Below the pieces are notes generated by a model. It was given only the letters and a program-made list of their open reading frames with translations. It was not told where the DNA came from and did no database searches. Source: UBA1431 sp002329665 (GTDB lineage: Bacteria > Bacillota > Clostridia > Christensenellales > UBA1431). Taken from it: a DNA stretch of 64,000 nt. The translations under genes and the position numbers were made by a program. Shown here piece after piece: positions 31,704-40,271 of the stretch. Positions within the stretch are counted from its first letter, which is position 1. Every line of letters begins with the position of its first letter. The stretch is from the NCBI GenBank assembly GCA_040772545.1, contig JAXGXY010000001.1, positions 372,001-436,000 of the forward strand, written 5' to 3'.

Positions 31704-34028
31704 ATGGGTACGGACCGGAACACAGACGCTGTCGCGTTGCCTTTGCTGCCGCTTCGGGGCCTTGTGATCTTCCCGTATATGGTGTTGCATTTCGATGTCG
31801 CCAGGGAGAAATCCATCGCGGCGCTGGAAGAGGCGATGGGCAGCGATCAGCAGATATTCCTCGTTTCGCAGAAGGACGTTTCCGTGGACATGCCCGAACC
31901 GGACGAACTATACAGGGTCGGGACGATCTCCCGGATAAAACAGGTGTTGAAGCTCCCCGGGGACACGATACGCGTCCTGGTGGAAGGCGAGGCAAGGGCA
32001 AGGATAGAGGAGTTCACGCAGGCTGAACCTTTTTTTGCCGTGGAAGTGGCTGAACAGCCCGACATCGTTCCCTCGGACGAGCTGCAGACAAAAGCGCTCA
32101 TGCGCAGCGTGATGGATTCCTTCGAGGAATACGTCAAGCTATCCAACAAGGTCACGCACGAGACGTTTGCGTCGGTGAGTTCCGTAGAAGACCCCGGACA
32201 GATTTCGGACATCATCGCCTCCAACGTGCTGCTGCGCCTCGAGGACAAACAGGGCGTGCTCGAATGCGCCGATGTCGCCAAGCGCCTCGAGAAGGTGCTC
32301 GTGATCCTCGGGAACGAGATCGAGATACTCCAGATAGAGCGGGCGATCAACCAGCGCGTGCGCAAACAGATGGACAAGAGCCAGCGGGAGTATTACCTGC
32401 GCGAGCAGATCAAGGCCATCCAGAAGGAACTCGGCGAGAAGGAAACGATCGTTCAGGAGGCCGACGAGCTGAAAAAGCGGCTGGACGAGACCCCCGTGTC
32501 GCAGGAGGCGCGCGAGAAGGCCGAAAAAGAGATAGCGCGCATGTCCAAGATGTCGATGGGATCGCCCGAGATTTCCGTGGTGCGATCGTATGTCGAGTGG
32601 ATACTCGATCTCCCCTGGGAAAAGCACACCGAGGACGAGATCGATCTCGCGCGCGTCCAGAAGACCCTCGACGAAGACCACTACGGACTGACCAAGGTCA
32701 AGGATCGCGTGATCGAGTATCTGGCGGTGTGCAAGCTCACGGGCGGCATGGGGGGAAACATCCTCTGTTTTGTCGGGCCTCCCGGAGTCGGCAAGACGTC
32801 CGTCGCGTCCTCCATCGCCAAGGCCCTGGGGCGCAGTTTCGTGCGCATGTCCCTGGGCGGCGTGCGCGACGAAGCGGAGATACGCGGGCACAGGCGCACG
32901 TATATCGGCGCGATTCCCGGCCGGATCATCTCCTCGGTCAAACAGGCCAAATCGATGAACCCCGTTTTCCTGCTGGACGAGATCGACAAGATGTCCAGCG
33001 ATTTCAGGGGCGATCCGGCTTCGGCCATGCTCGAGGTCCTCGACCCCGAGCAAAACGCCACATTCCGCGACCATTACCTCGACATCGCATTCGACCTGTC
33101 GCAGGTAATGTTCATCACGACGGCCAACACCGCCGATACCATCCCGCGCCCGCTGCTCGACCGCATGGAAGTCATACAGCTGTCCAGCTACACGGAAGAT
33201 GAGAAGCTGGGCATCGCCTTAAAGCACCTCTTGCCCAAGCAGCTCGCCAAGCACGGGCTCAAGCCCTCTAACCTGGTCATTGAAGCGCAGGCGATGCGCA
33301 ACATCATCAGCAATTACACGATGGAACCCGGCGTGAGGACGCTCGAACGCAAGATCGCCGACATCTGCCGGAAAGCCGCGAGAGAAATGGCCGAGCACGG
33401 CAGGCGGAGGATACGCGTGCGCCCCGGAAGCCTCCACAAGTACCTGGGGCCGGAGCGCTATCGCAGGGACACTGCCAGCGAGCGCGACGACGTGGGCGTG
33501 GTGACCGGCCTTGCGTGGACGCCTTCGGGCGGGCAGACGCTAGTGGTGGAAGCGACGCCCATGCGCGGCGACGGCAAGCTAGAACTCACCGGCCATCTGG
33601 GCGATGTGATGAAGGAGTCCGCGCGCGCGGGCCTGAGCTATATCCGGTCCAAGGCCGAGGAACTGGGGATAGACCCCGCGTTCTATACGAACACCGACCT
33701 GCACGTGCACATTCCCGAAGGCGCCATCCCCAAGGACGGCCCGTCGGCGGGCATCACGATGGCGACGGCGATCATATCGGCGCTGAGCAAAAGGCCGGTG
33801 CGCAGGACCGTCGCGATGACCGGCGAGATCACGCTCCGGGGTCGCGTGCTTCCCATCGGCGGACTGAAGGAGAAAGCCCTGGCGGCACACCGCGCAGGGA
33901 TCGAGAAAGTCATCATTCCCGCCGAAAACCAAAAGGACCTCGAAGAGATACCCGAAAACGTCCGCAAGGACATCCGATTCCTGCTGGCCAGCGACCTGGA
34001 CGACGTGTTGGAAACCGCTTTGATATAA
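31704..34028 (+). CDS. lon: ATP-dependent protease La (LonA)
   Basis: A cytosolic AAA+ serine protease of 774 residues that removes misfolded and regulatory proteins. The N-terminal substrate domain starts at LPLLPLRGLVIFPYM, the AAA+ module has Walker A GPPGVGKT and the DEIDKM Walker B, and the C-terminal protease domain has the Ser-Lys dyad: Ser at about 681 (KDGPSAGITM) and Lys at about 724 (GGLKEKALAAH). The start at 31704 follows AAGGAGAG; the open frame begins 14 codons earlier. lonB is absent. engB follows 10 nt after the stop, as ysxC does in B. subtilis. Confidence 0.97.
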   Translation: MGTDRNTDAVALPLLPLRGLVIFPYMVLHFDVAREKSIAALEEAMGSDQQIFLVSQKDVSVDMPEPDELYRVGTISRIKQVLKLPGDTIRVLVEGEARARIEEFTQAEPFFAVEVAEQPDIVPSDELQTKALMRSVMDSFEEYVKLSNKVTHETFASVSSVEDPGQISDIIASNVLLRLEDKQGVLECADVAKRLEKVLVILGNEIEILQIERAINQRVRKQMDKSQREYYLREQIKAIQKELGEKETIVQEADELKKRLDETPVSQEAREKAEKEIARMSKMSMGSPEISVVRSYVEWILDLPWEKHTEDEIDLARVQKTLDEDHYGLTKVKDRVIEYLAVCKLTGGMGGNILCFVGPPGVGKTSVASSIAKALGRSFVRMSLGGVRDEAEIRGHRRTYIGAIPGRIISSVKQAKSMNPVFLLDEIDKMSSDFRGDPASAMLEVLDPEQNATFRDHYLDIAFDLSQVMFITTANTADTIPRPLLDRMEVIQLSSYTEDEKLGIALKHLLPKQLAKHGLKPSNLVIEAQAMRNIISNYTMEPGVRTLERKIADICRKAAREMAEHGRRRIRVRPGSLHKYLGPERYRRDTASERDDVGVVTGLAWTPSGGQTLVVEATPMRGDGKLELTGHLGDVMKESARAGLSYIRSKAEELGIDPAFYTNTDLHVHIPEGAIPKDGPSAGITMATAIISALSKRPVRRTVAMTGEITLRGRVLPIGGLKEKALAAHRAGIEKVIIPAENQKDLEEIPENVRKDIRFLLASDLDDVLETALI

Positions 34029-34038
34029 GAGGAGCGTT

Positions 34039-34692
34039 ATGGAGCCCTTCCGCATCAAACAAGCCGAATTCGTTACCAGCATGACCCGGCTTTCGGAGTA
34101 CCCAGAAGCCGGGCTGCCGGAGATCGCCCTGGCCGGAAAGAGCAACGTCGGCAAGTCGTCGCTCATCAACGTGCTTGCCAACAACTACAAGCTCGCGCAT
34201 ACGAGTTCGCGCCCCGGCAAGACCCGGTTTGTGAATTTTTTCAGGATCAACGGCAGTTTTTTTCTTGTCGACCTGCCGGGCTACGGGTTTTCGAGGGCCG
34301 CAAAGGCCGTGCAGGAGGGCTGGGCGCGGCTAGTGGAAGGATACCTTTGCTCATCGGCGAAGCTGCGGCACGTCTATCTGCTCGTTGACATCCGGCATGA
34401 CCCGACGGCGGAAGACAGGCAGATGCGCGATTGGCTCGTGCATTACGGGGTGCGTTTTACGGTCGTGGCCACGAAGTGCGACAAGATCGCGCGGTCGAAA
34501 TGGCGCCGGCATACCGACAATATCGCGAAGAAGCTATCCCTGGGACACGGGACGAAAGTCATTCCCGTTTCCGTACCGATGCGCATAGGATGTGAGGAGC
34601 TTGCGGCGTCCATCGGTGAAGCGTTAGAACCGAAAGGCAACGATGGAACGGTCGAATCCCCCGGCTTAATCGATGATTGCCGAGATAATTAA
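34039..34692 (+). CDS. engB: Ribosome biogenesis GTP-binding protein YsxC/EngB
   Basis: A TrmE-Era-like GTPase of 217 residues needed for large ribosomal subunit assembly. G1 is GKSNVGKSS, G2 contains SSRPGKTRFVNFF, G3 is DLPGYGFS and G4 is TKCDK. It lies 10 nt after lon with GAGGAGC before the ATG. The last ~20 residues (NDGTVESPGLIDDC) extend past the usual end. Confidence 0.95.
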   Translation: MEPFRIKQAEFVTSMTRLSEYPEAGLPEIALAGKSNVGKSSLINVLANNYKLAHTSSRPGKTRFVNFFRINGSFFLVDLPGYGFSRAAKAVQEGWARLVEGYLCSSAKLRHVYLLVDIRHDPTAEDRQMRDWLVHYGVRFTVVATKCDKIARSKWRRHTDNIAKKLSLGHGTKVIPVSVPMRIGCEELAASIGEALEPKGNDGTVESPGLIDDCRDN

Positions 34693-34710
34693 TATCGTTG
34701 GAGGTTGGCG

Positions 34711-35157
34711 ATGGCGCTAATTAAGTGTCCCAGATGCGAATTGAATTACATCAAAGAAGGAGACGGCTTCTGCAACGTATGCAAGCGGGAACTTCGAAGA
34801 GAAGCGTACAACGAAGTGAAGCCGGACATCTGCACAGAATGCAACGAAGCGCCTGTGGTTTTAGGGGAGGATCTGTGCATCCTGTGCCTGCGCGAAAAGA
34901 AGCGCCAGGAAACCTTGGAAAAGATCTGTGACGATACGTCGGACGACGAGGATTCGGAGGACGAACTGATCAAACCGAAACTCGAAGACGACGACGAGCC
35001 CGAAAAAGAGTTGCCGGACGGTTTCACCGAGATCGTCGACGAAGACCTTGATGCCGATGACGATGAGGATTTTGAAGAAGAGCCGTTCGTACTCGACGAA
35101 GAATCCTATGAGGGCGACGGCGTGCCCCCTACGGACGACGAAGACGGAAAAGCGTAA
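34711..35157 (+). CDS. Zinc-ribbon protein with long acidic tail, unknown function
   Basis: A 148-residue protein. The N-terminal half has four CxxC pairs (CPRC, CNVC, CTEC, CILC) that could bind two zinc ions. The second half, from about residue 70, is nearly all Asp and Glu with runs such as DDDEPEKE and DADDDEDFEEE, giving a strongly acidic protein. The ATG at 34711 follows GGAGGT; the open frame starts two codons earlier at a TTG. It is between engB and a phosphoesterase gene in the same direction. The layout suggests a nucleic-acid- or ribosome-associated factor, but I recognise no family. Confidence 0.75.
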   Translation: MALIKCPRCELNYIKEGDGFCNVCKRELRREAYNEVKPDICTECNEAPVVLGEDLCILCLREKKRQETLEKICDDTSDDEDSEDELIKPKLEDDDEPEKELPDGFTEIVDEDLDADDDEDFEEEPFVLDEESYEGDGVPPTDDEDGKA

Positions 35158-35183
35158 GTATGGAAGAAAACCGGGGTGCTGCA

Positions 35184-35882
35184 ATGAATGTGTTTGCCAT
35201 CGGCGACCTGCATCTGGCCGGGTCGATGGACAAGACGATGGATATGTTCGGCGATCAATGGGAAGGGCATTGGGACAAGATACGTTCCGACTGGAAGGCG
35301 AGGGTACGGCAGGCCGACCTCGTGCTGCTGCCGGGAGACATAAGCTGGGCGATGCGGCTTGAGGAGGCGAGGGAGGATCTCCTTCAGCTCGCCGACCTCC
35401 CGGGCACGATAGTCATGATAAAGGGAAACCATGATTTCTGGTGGAGTTCGCTCGCGAAACTGCGCGCCGCGCTGCCGCCGGGCATCCTGCCCCTCCAGAA
35501 CCAGGCGTACGGGTTTGACGGCTTCGTGGTCTGCGGCACGCGAGGGTGGATATGTCCGTCGGACGGCGCCCTCCCGCCGCAGGACGAAAAGATTTACATG
35601 CGCGAAATAGCGCGCCTCGAACTCTCCCTGAAGGCCGGCGCCCGGCTGCTCGAAGAAGGCGGCGGCCGTATCATCGCGATGATGCATTTCCCCCCTTTCA
35701 ACGAGCGGCAGGAGGAGTCCGGCTTCGTGCGCCTTTTCAGGGAATACGGGGTCGAGAAGGTCGTCTACGGTCATCTGCACGGGAGGTCTCTTGCGACCGC
35801 GTTCGAAGGCGACCTCCAGGGCACCGAGTATATTCAGGTTTCATGCGACCATCTCGGCTTCAGGCTCAAACAGATCTGCTGA
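35184..35882 (+). CDS. Metallophosphoesterase family protein
   Basis: A 232-residue calcineurin-like phosphoesterase. All metal and catalytic motifs are there: GDLHLAG at the N-terminus, LPGDISWAM, GNHDFWW, MHFPPF and GHLHG. It is cytoplasmic. Substrate unknown; relatives act on phosphomonoesters or phosphodiesters. The start MNVFAIGDLHL at 35184 is preferred on family grounds; an in-frame ATG at 35160 just after the previous stop would add 8 residues through translational coupling. A good terminator follows at 36009. Confidence 0.88.
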   Translation: MNVFAIGDLHLAGSMDKTMDMFGDQWEGHWDKIRSDWKARVRQADLVLLPGDISWAMRLEEAREDLLQLADLPGTIVMIKGNHDFWWSSLAKLRAALPPGILPLQNQAYGFDGFVVCGTRGWICPSDGALPPQDEKIYMREIARLELSLKAGARLLEEGGGRIIAMMHFPPFNERQEESGFVRLFREYGVEKVVYGHLHGRSLATAFEGDLQGTEYIQVSCDHLGFRLKQIC

Positions 35883-36008
35883 AAGCTTCAGGCAAAGCGA
35901 GGCATTCATGTGATGGGGTCACGGCCCCCGGGCCTCACGATGCGGTTGAGACCCCGGGCTTCGGGGAGGACCGTTTATAATGTGAATATTAACTAAATGC
36001 ACTCATTG

Positions 36009-36037
36009 AAAAGCTCCCGGACAGGGAGCTTTTTTTG
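36009..36037 (+). terminator. Intrinsic terminator upstream of the dcw cluster
   Basis: A 10-bp stem AAAAGCTCCC/GGGAGCTTTT with loop GGACA runs into seven T. It separates the quality-control and phosphoesterase block from the dcw cluster. Upstream in 35883-36008 there are GC-rich inverted repeats (GGGGTC/GACCCC at 35915-35955 and CCCCG/CGGGG at 35953-35967) and a lone TATAAT at 35976 without a -35. Confidence 0.85.
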
Positions 36038-36095
36038 ATTTTGCTGCCCCAATCCGGGACTTTTTTCACACATTAAATAAATTCTTTAATATTTT

Positions 36096-36112
36096 TGCAG
36101 GAGTTTTCGTTT
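36096..36112 (+). repeat. 17-mer repeat, copy 2 (upstream of mraZ)
   Basis: TGCAGGAGTTTTCGTTT, identical to 9369-9385. Here it is followed by GGATGGAGAATA rather than the hairpin-forming TCCTGC. It lies about 30 nt upstream of the mraZ promoter. Confidence 0.6.
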
Positions 36113-36132
36113 GGATGGAGAATAGTTACATT

Positions 36133-36159
36133 AAAGTGGTTGAAAGTGGTGGGTTGTGG
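36133..36159 (+). promoter_or_regulatory. MraZ operator (three 10-nt-spaced repeats)
   Basis: AAAGTGG at 36133-36139, AAAGTGG at 36143-36149 and GTTGTGG at 36153-36159 form three direct repeats with an exact 10-nt period. They overlap the -35 and spacer of the mraZ promoter. MraZ regulators are known to bind such tandem repeats upstream of their own gene, so autoregulation of the dcw cluster is likely. Confidence 0.75.
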
Positions 36160-36167
36160 GTTATAAT
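36140..36167 (+). promoter_or_regulatory. Promoter for mraZ and the dcw cluster
   Basis: TTGAAA at 36140-36145 and TATAAT at 36162-36167 are 16 nt apart, embedded in the MraZ repeats. The leader would be very short (about 12 nt) before the TTG start of mraZ, with GAGGTG as ribosome binding site. Confidence 0.7.
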
Positions 36168-36185
36168 ATTACTGAGGTGTAGGAA

Positions 36186-36608
36186 TTGCTCATCGGTACG
36201 TTTCAACACAGCCTGGACGCAAAGGGCCGGCTGTTTATACCCGCGAAGCTGCGCGAGGAACTGGGCGAACGTTTCGTGATAACGCGCGGAACGGGCGGAT
36301 GCCTTTTCGGTTTTTCCCACGAACAATGGGAGACGTTTACCGAGAAGCTTCGCGCCCTGCCGCTGGGCGACCCGAACGCGCAGCGCGTGGTCCGCTTGCT
36401 GTCCGCCTGGGCAACCGAGGTGGAACTGGACAAACAGGGACGCGCGCTTCTAAGCGCGAACCTCAGGGAATGCGCCGGCCTGGGAAAGGAAGCGACGATC
36501 ATCGGGGCGACCAACCGGATCGAAATCTGGGACAGGAGCACCTGGGAGGCGTACAAGTCGAAGGAGGACATCGGCTACGACGAGGCGATGAGCCAGGTGG
36601 GAATATAA
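36186..36608 (+). CDS. mraZ: Transcriptional regulator MraZ
   Basis: A 140-residue AbrB-like DNA-binding protein with two repeated domains. The motifs FQHSLDAKGRLFIPAKLRE and, in the second half, VELDKQGRALLSANLRE are the paired DxKGR signatures. It represses or tunes the dcw operon by binding tandem repeats, which are visible upstream of this gene. The start is a TTG preceded by GAGGTG. rsmH follows 12 nt downstream. Confidence 0.96.
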   Translation: MLIGTFQHSLDAKGRLFIPAKLREELGERFVITRGTGGCLFGFSHEQWETFTEKLRALPLGDPNAQRVVRLLSAWATEVELDKQGRALLSANLRECAGLGKEATIIGATNRIEIWDRSTWEAYKSKEDIGYDEAMSQVGI

Positions 36609-36620
36609 GGAGTCGGGGAT

Positions 36621-37580
36621 TTGGAATACCGCCACAGATCCGTGTTGCTTGACGAGAGCGTAGAACACCTCCGATGCGGCCCGGGGATGGTCATCGCGGA
36701 CTGCACCCTGGGCGGGGGCGGGCATGCGGAAGCGATCATTAAATCCATCCTTCCCGGAGGGAGGCTCATCGGCCTGGACAAGGACGAAGAGGCGCTACAG
36801 GCCGCGACGGAGCGGCTGAGCATATATGGCGACGCTTTCATACCGGTGCACGCCGATTATGTACGGCTCCGGGCGGTACTGGAAAAAAACGGGATCTCGG
36901 GGATTGACGGTTGCCTGATGGACCTGGGCGTATCCTCCCACCAGCTCGACGATCCCGAACGCGGCTTCAGTTACCACGCCGAGGCGCCGCTGGACATGCG
37001 TATGGACAGGGAGCAGGCCCTGAGCGCCTACGACGTGGTCAACGGCTACGACAGGAGGGAACTCGCGCGTATCATCCGGGAATACGGAGAAGAGCGGTAC
37101 GCCGCGCGAATCGCTTCAGCCATTGTCCGGCTCCGGTCAACAAAGCCGCTCGCCACCACGCTGGAACTGGCCGAAGCCGTAAAGGAAGCGATACCGGCGC
37201 CCGCGCGCAGGACCGGTCCGCATCCGGCGCGGCGTACGTTCCAGGCGATCCGCATCGAGGTCAACGACGAACTCGGGCATTTAAAAGAAGGTCTGGAAAC
37301 AGCGGCGGACGTCTTGATTCCCGGCGGGAGGCTTTGCGTCATCACCTTCCATTCCCTCGAAGACCGCCTGGTGAAGAAGGCATTCACCCGCTGGGCAAAT
37401 CCCTGCACCTGTCCCAGGGACTTCCCCCAATGCGTCTGCGGGAAGGTGCCCAGAGGCCGAATCGTTACCCAAAGGCCCATCGTTCCGGGCGAGGCGGAGT
37501 TATCCCAAAACGCGCGCGCGCGTAGCGCGAAGCTGCGTGTTTTCGAGATCGCGTCCGGTTCTAACCGGCAGAAAGGCTGA
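36621..37580 (+). CDS. rsmH: 16S rRNA (cytosine(1402)-N4)-methyltransferase
   Basis: SAM-dependent methyltransferase of 319 residues acting on C1402 of 16S rRNA. Motif I is DCTLGGGGHAEAI; LMDLGVSSHQLDDPERGFSY, RTFQAIRIEVNDEL and ITFHSLEDRLVKKAF are hallmarks. The start is a TTG (giving MEYRHRSVLLDESVEHL) with GGAG 7 nt before it. It is second in the dcw cluster as usual. Confidence 0.96.
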   Translation: MEYRHRSVLLDESVEHLRCGPGMVIADCTLGGGGHAEAIIKSILPGGRLIGLDKDEEALQAATERLSIYGDAFIPVHADYVRLRAVLEKNGISGIDGCLMDLGVSSHQLDDPERGFSYHAEAPLDMRMDREQALSAYDVVNGYDRRELARIIREYGEERYAARIASAIVRLRSTKPLATTLELAEAVKEAIPAPARRTGPHPARRTFQAIRIEVNDELGHLKEGLETAADVLIPGGRLCVITFHSLEDRLVKKAFTRWANPCTCPRDFPQCVCGKVPRGRIVTQRPIVPGEAELSQNARARSAKLRVFEIASGSNRQKG

Positions 37581-37586
37581 ATAGAA

Positions 37587-38069
37587 GTGATATCAAGATC
37601 GATCAACGGCAGCGCAGCCAGACCCATTCCCGTCGAAGAGCCGCGGCGCGTACCGCGCCCGGGGCAGCGTCCTGCCGTAAAGCCGGCGTCCGTACCCAAG
37701 ACCGGACTGCGCGCCAAGGTTGCGAGCATCTGCCTGGTCCTGGCGTTTTTTGCGCTGTTCGCCGTTCTTATCTCGCGGTTTGCATATATTTCCGAAGTAA
37801 ACGAAGGTCTTGAGGTGCTCAAACACGAACTCGCGGATACCGAGGAAGAGACGCAGAAACTCAAGACGAAGCTGAATATGGCCCTGAGCCTCGACGAGGT
37901 ACGCACCCGAGCCGGATACCTGGAGATGGATACGCCGGGCGAGGACCAGAAAGTCTATGTCAAGCTTCCCGAAGCGACCAAGGCCCCGTCTGCGGCCAAA
38001 AAGGATTCGCAGGAGCACGACACCGGCTATCAGGGGATCTTCGACATGTTGCTCAGCCTGTTAGATTGA
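37587..38069 (+). CDS. ftsL: Cell division protein FtsL-like
   Basis: A small bitopic membrane protein of 160 residues. A basic, Pro-rich cytoplasmic N-terminus (about 45 residues) precedes one membrane segment (about 46-66) and an extracytoplasmic coiled coil (about 70-105, ELADTEEETQKLKTKLN). Position between rsmH and the PBP gene identifies it as FtsL, which forms a complex with FtsQ/DivIB and DivIC at the septum; sequence alone would not. The start is a GTG 6 nt after the rsmH stop. Confidence 0.82.
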   Translation: MISRSINGSAARPIPVEEPRRVPRPGQRPAVKPASVPKTGLRAKVASICLVLAFFALFAVLISRFAYISEVNEGLEVLKHELADTEEETQKLKTKLNMALSLDEVRTRAGYLEMDTPGEDQKVYVKLPEATKAPSAAKKDSQEHDTGYQGIFDMLLSLLD

Positions 38070-38095
38070 TCTATCTTGAAAGGTGAGGAAAGACG

Positions 38096-40204
38096 GTGTC
38101 CATGGCAGCCCTGGCAAACAAAAAGAGGTTGGTTGCCTTTCTTGTTGCAATAACCTTGCTTTTTTTTGCGTTGATACTCAGGATCGCCTGGTTGCAGTTC
38201 ATCGACGGGCCCTCTCTGCAAAAGAGGGCGCTGGATCAGTGGACGCGCAAGTTCACTATAAGGGCGGACCGCGGCGACATCGTGGACCGCAACGGAAACA
38301 TTCTCGCCCAGTCGTCCTCCGTCGATTCCGTCGTGCTGCAGCCAAGCCTTGTCGAGGACCCGGAGGAGGTCGCTTCGAAGCTTGCCTCCGTGCTGGGGCT
38401 GGAAGCCGCCGACATCCTCGAGGCGGCCGAGGAGAAGGGCAAGGGCGAGGTCTGGATCAAGCGCCAGATCACCCCCGATCAGAGCGAGGCCGTGCGCGCG
38501 CTGAAGCTGGCGGGCGTGCGTCTCGTGGTGGACACGAAGCGGTATTACCCGCAAAAGGACTTCCTTACCCAGGTCCTCGGCTATACGACGGTGGACGGAG
38601 AAGGCCAGGAAGGCATCGAGGCGGCGTACAACAAATACCTGCGGGGCGAAGACGGGCTGGAACTGACCGAGACGGACCGGGACGGCAACGAGATCGCGTT
38701 CGGCACGAAGGAAAGCATCGCGGCAAAGGAAGGGAACGAGGTTGTTCTGACCATCGACTACGTGATCCAGTATTTCCTGGAAAAAGAGATGGACGAAGCG
38801 ATGATCATCAACAACCCCAAACAGATCACGGGCATCGTGATGAACCCGCAGACAGGCGAGATCCTGGCCATGGCCAACAAGCCGGATTTCGATTTGAACT
38901 CTCCGCCCAGGGACGACCTGGCCGAACTGCAGAAGCGCTCGCGCAACACGGCGGTCACGGACGCGTTCGAGATGGGTTCGACCTTCAAGGTCGTCACGCT
39001 CGCGTCGGTGTTGCAGGAGGATGCGGTGAACCTGAACAGCTCCTTCCACTGTTCGGGAGCAAAGGATGTGGACGGCCAGAAGATCAGGTGCTGGAAGACG
39101 CACGGGAGCCAGAAACTCGTCGAGGCGGTGGAAAACTCCTGCAACTCGGCTTTCATGGAGATGGGCCTCAGGCTGGGCACCGACAAGATGTACGATTACT
39201 ATCAGAAATTCGGCTTGGGGCAGAAGACGAACCTGGATTTCCCGAGCGACGGCACCGGCATCATACAGGAAAAATCGAGCGTAAAATCCTTCGACCTCGC
39301 GCGCATGTGTTTCGGACAGAGCATCGCCGTCACGCCGCTTCAGCTTATCACGGCGGTGAGCGCGACGGTGAACGGCGGCGTGCTGATGCAGCCCTACCTC
39401 GTTTCGAGCGTCAGGGATATCCAGGGCAACACCGTGCTCGAGAACGGGCCGAAGCAGGTGCGGCGGGTGGTCTCCGAGGGAACGAGCGCTCAGGTACGCT
39501 CTCTTCTGGAATCCGTCGTAAAAAACGGCAGCGGAAGGAACGCCCAGGTTCCGGGATACCGCGTCGGCGGAAAAACGGGCACGGCCCAGAAATACGAAGG
39601 CGGTCAGGTTGCGGGGGGCAAGAACGTTTCTTCGTTCATCGGTTTCGCGCCGGCCGATGATCCTCAGATCATCGTGCTGTTCATAGTGGATGAGCCGCAG
39701 GGCGTGACGTCGACTTTCGGCAGCGTGGTGGCGGCGCCATATGTCAAGAGCATCATGGAGGATTCGCTCCAGTACCTGGGGTTCAAGCCGGCTTTCGGCG
39801 ACGGCGAAGGCCAGAAAGAAGCCGTCGAAGTGCCCGACGTGCGCGGCGGTTCCTACGAGGACGCGGTGAGGGAACTTGCCAGAGCGGGGCTCTCCGGCCG
39901 CTGCTCCGAACAGGGCGGCACCATCAAGAACCAGATGCCACAGGCGGGCGCCTGGATCCTGAAAGGCTCGGAAGTCCTGCTTTACACCAACGCCCCGGGC
40001 GAAAAAACGCAGGAGCAGATGCAACCGGTGACGGTGCCCGACGTGCGCAACAAGCCGGCCGAACAGGCGCGCGCCGAACTCGAAGCGGCGGGGCTGACCG
40101 TGAAGCTGAGCGGGGAGGGGGCGGTGACGGCTCAGTCCGTCACCCCGGGGACGAAGGTGCCGCAGGGGACACAGGTAAAGCTTACCTGCAGGCAGAATCC
40201 TTAA
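38096..40204 (+). CDS. Class B penicillin-binding protein with two PASTA domains (FtsI/SpoVD type)
   Basis: A septal peptidoglycan transpeptidase of 702 residues. One N-terminal membrane anchor is followed by a dimerisation domain and the transpeptidase domain: SxxK is STFK with Ser at about 295, SxN is SCN at about 348, and KTG is at 493-495 (GGKTGTAQ). Two PASTA domains at the C-terminus (about 580-635 and 642-702) each begin VPDVR. PASTA domains and dcw location fit both vegetative Pbp2B/FtsI and sporulation SpoVD; only one such gene is seen, so it may serve both. The start is a GTG after GGTGAGG; an ATG two codons later is also possible. Confidence 0.93.
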   Translation: MSMAALANKKRLVAFLVAITLLFFALILRIAWLQFIDGPSLQKRALDQWTRKFTIRADRGDIVDRNGNILAQSSSVDSVVLQPSLVEDPEEVASKLASVLGLEAADILEAAEEKGKGEVWIKRQITPDQSEAVRALKLAGVRLVVDTKRYYPQKDFLTQVLGYTTVDGEGQEGIEAAYNKYLRGEDGLELTETDRDGNEIAFGTKESIAAKEGNEVVLTIDYVIQYFLEKEMDEAMIINNPKQITGIVMNPQTGEILAMANKPDFDLNSPPRDDLAELQKRSRNTAVTDAFEMGSTFKVVTLASVLQEDAVNLNSSFHCSGAKDVDGQKIRCWKTHGSQKLVEAVENSCNSAFMEMGLRLGTDKMYDYYQKFGLGQKTNLDFPSDGTGIIQEKSSVKSFDLARMCFGQSIAVTPLQLITAVSATVNGGVLMQPYLVSSVRDIQGNTVLENGPKQVRRVVSEGTSAQVRSLLESVVKNGSGRNAQVPGYRVGGKTGTAQKYEGGQVAGGKNVSSFIGFAPADDPQIIVLFIVDEPQGVTSTFGSVVAAPYVKSIMEDSLQYLGFKPAFGDGEGQKEAVEVPDVRGGSYEDAVRELARAGLSGRCSEQGGTIKNQMPQAGAWILKGSEVLLYTNAPGEKTQEQMQPVTVPDVRNKPAEQARAELEAAGLTVKLSGEGAVTAQSVTPGTKVPQGTQVKLTCRQNP

Positions 40205-40229
40205 CGGCGCGTGCCCCGGTCCTCGCATA

Positions 40230-40238
40230 TGGTATAAT
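40230..40238 (+). promoter_or_regulatory. Extended -10 promoter upstream of murE
   Basis: TGGTATAAT is a perfect extended -10 without a clear -35 (CGTGCC is at the expected distance). It could give extra transcription of murE onward inside the dcw cluster. Confidence 0.4.
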
Positions 40239-40271
40239 CAGACCGTGCATCAACTGCATGGGAGGATGTGT

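Noticed and set aside
35976..35981. TATAAT before the 36009 terminator, suggesting a small RNA
   Set aside because: No -35 at any workable distance and no extended -10; the hairpin is better explained as the terminator of the upstream gene.
38030..40228. 732-codon open frame on the - strand
   Set aside because: Antisense to the PASTA-PBP gene, with no recognisable motif or ribosome binding site.
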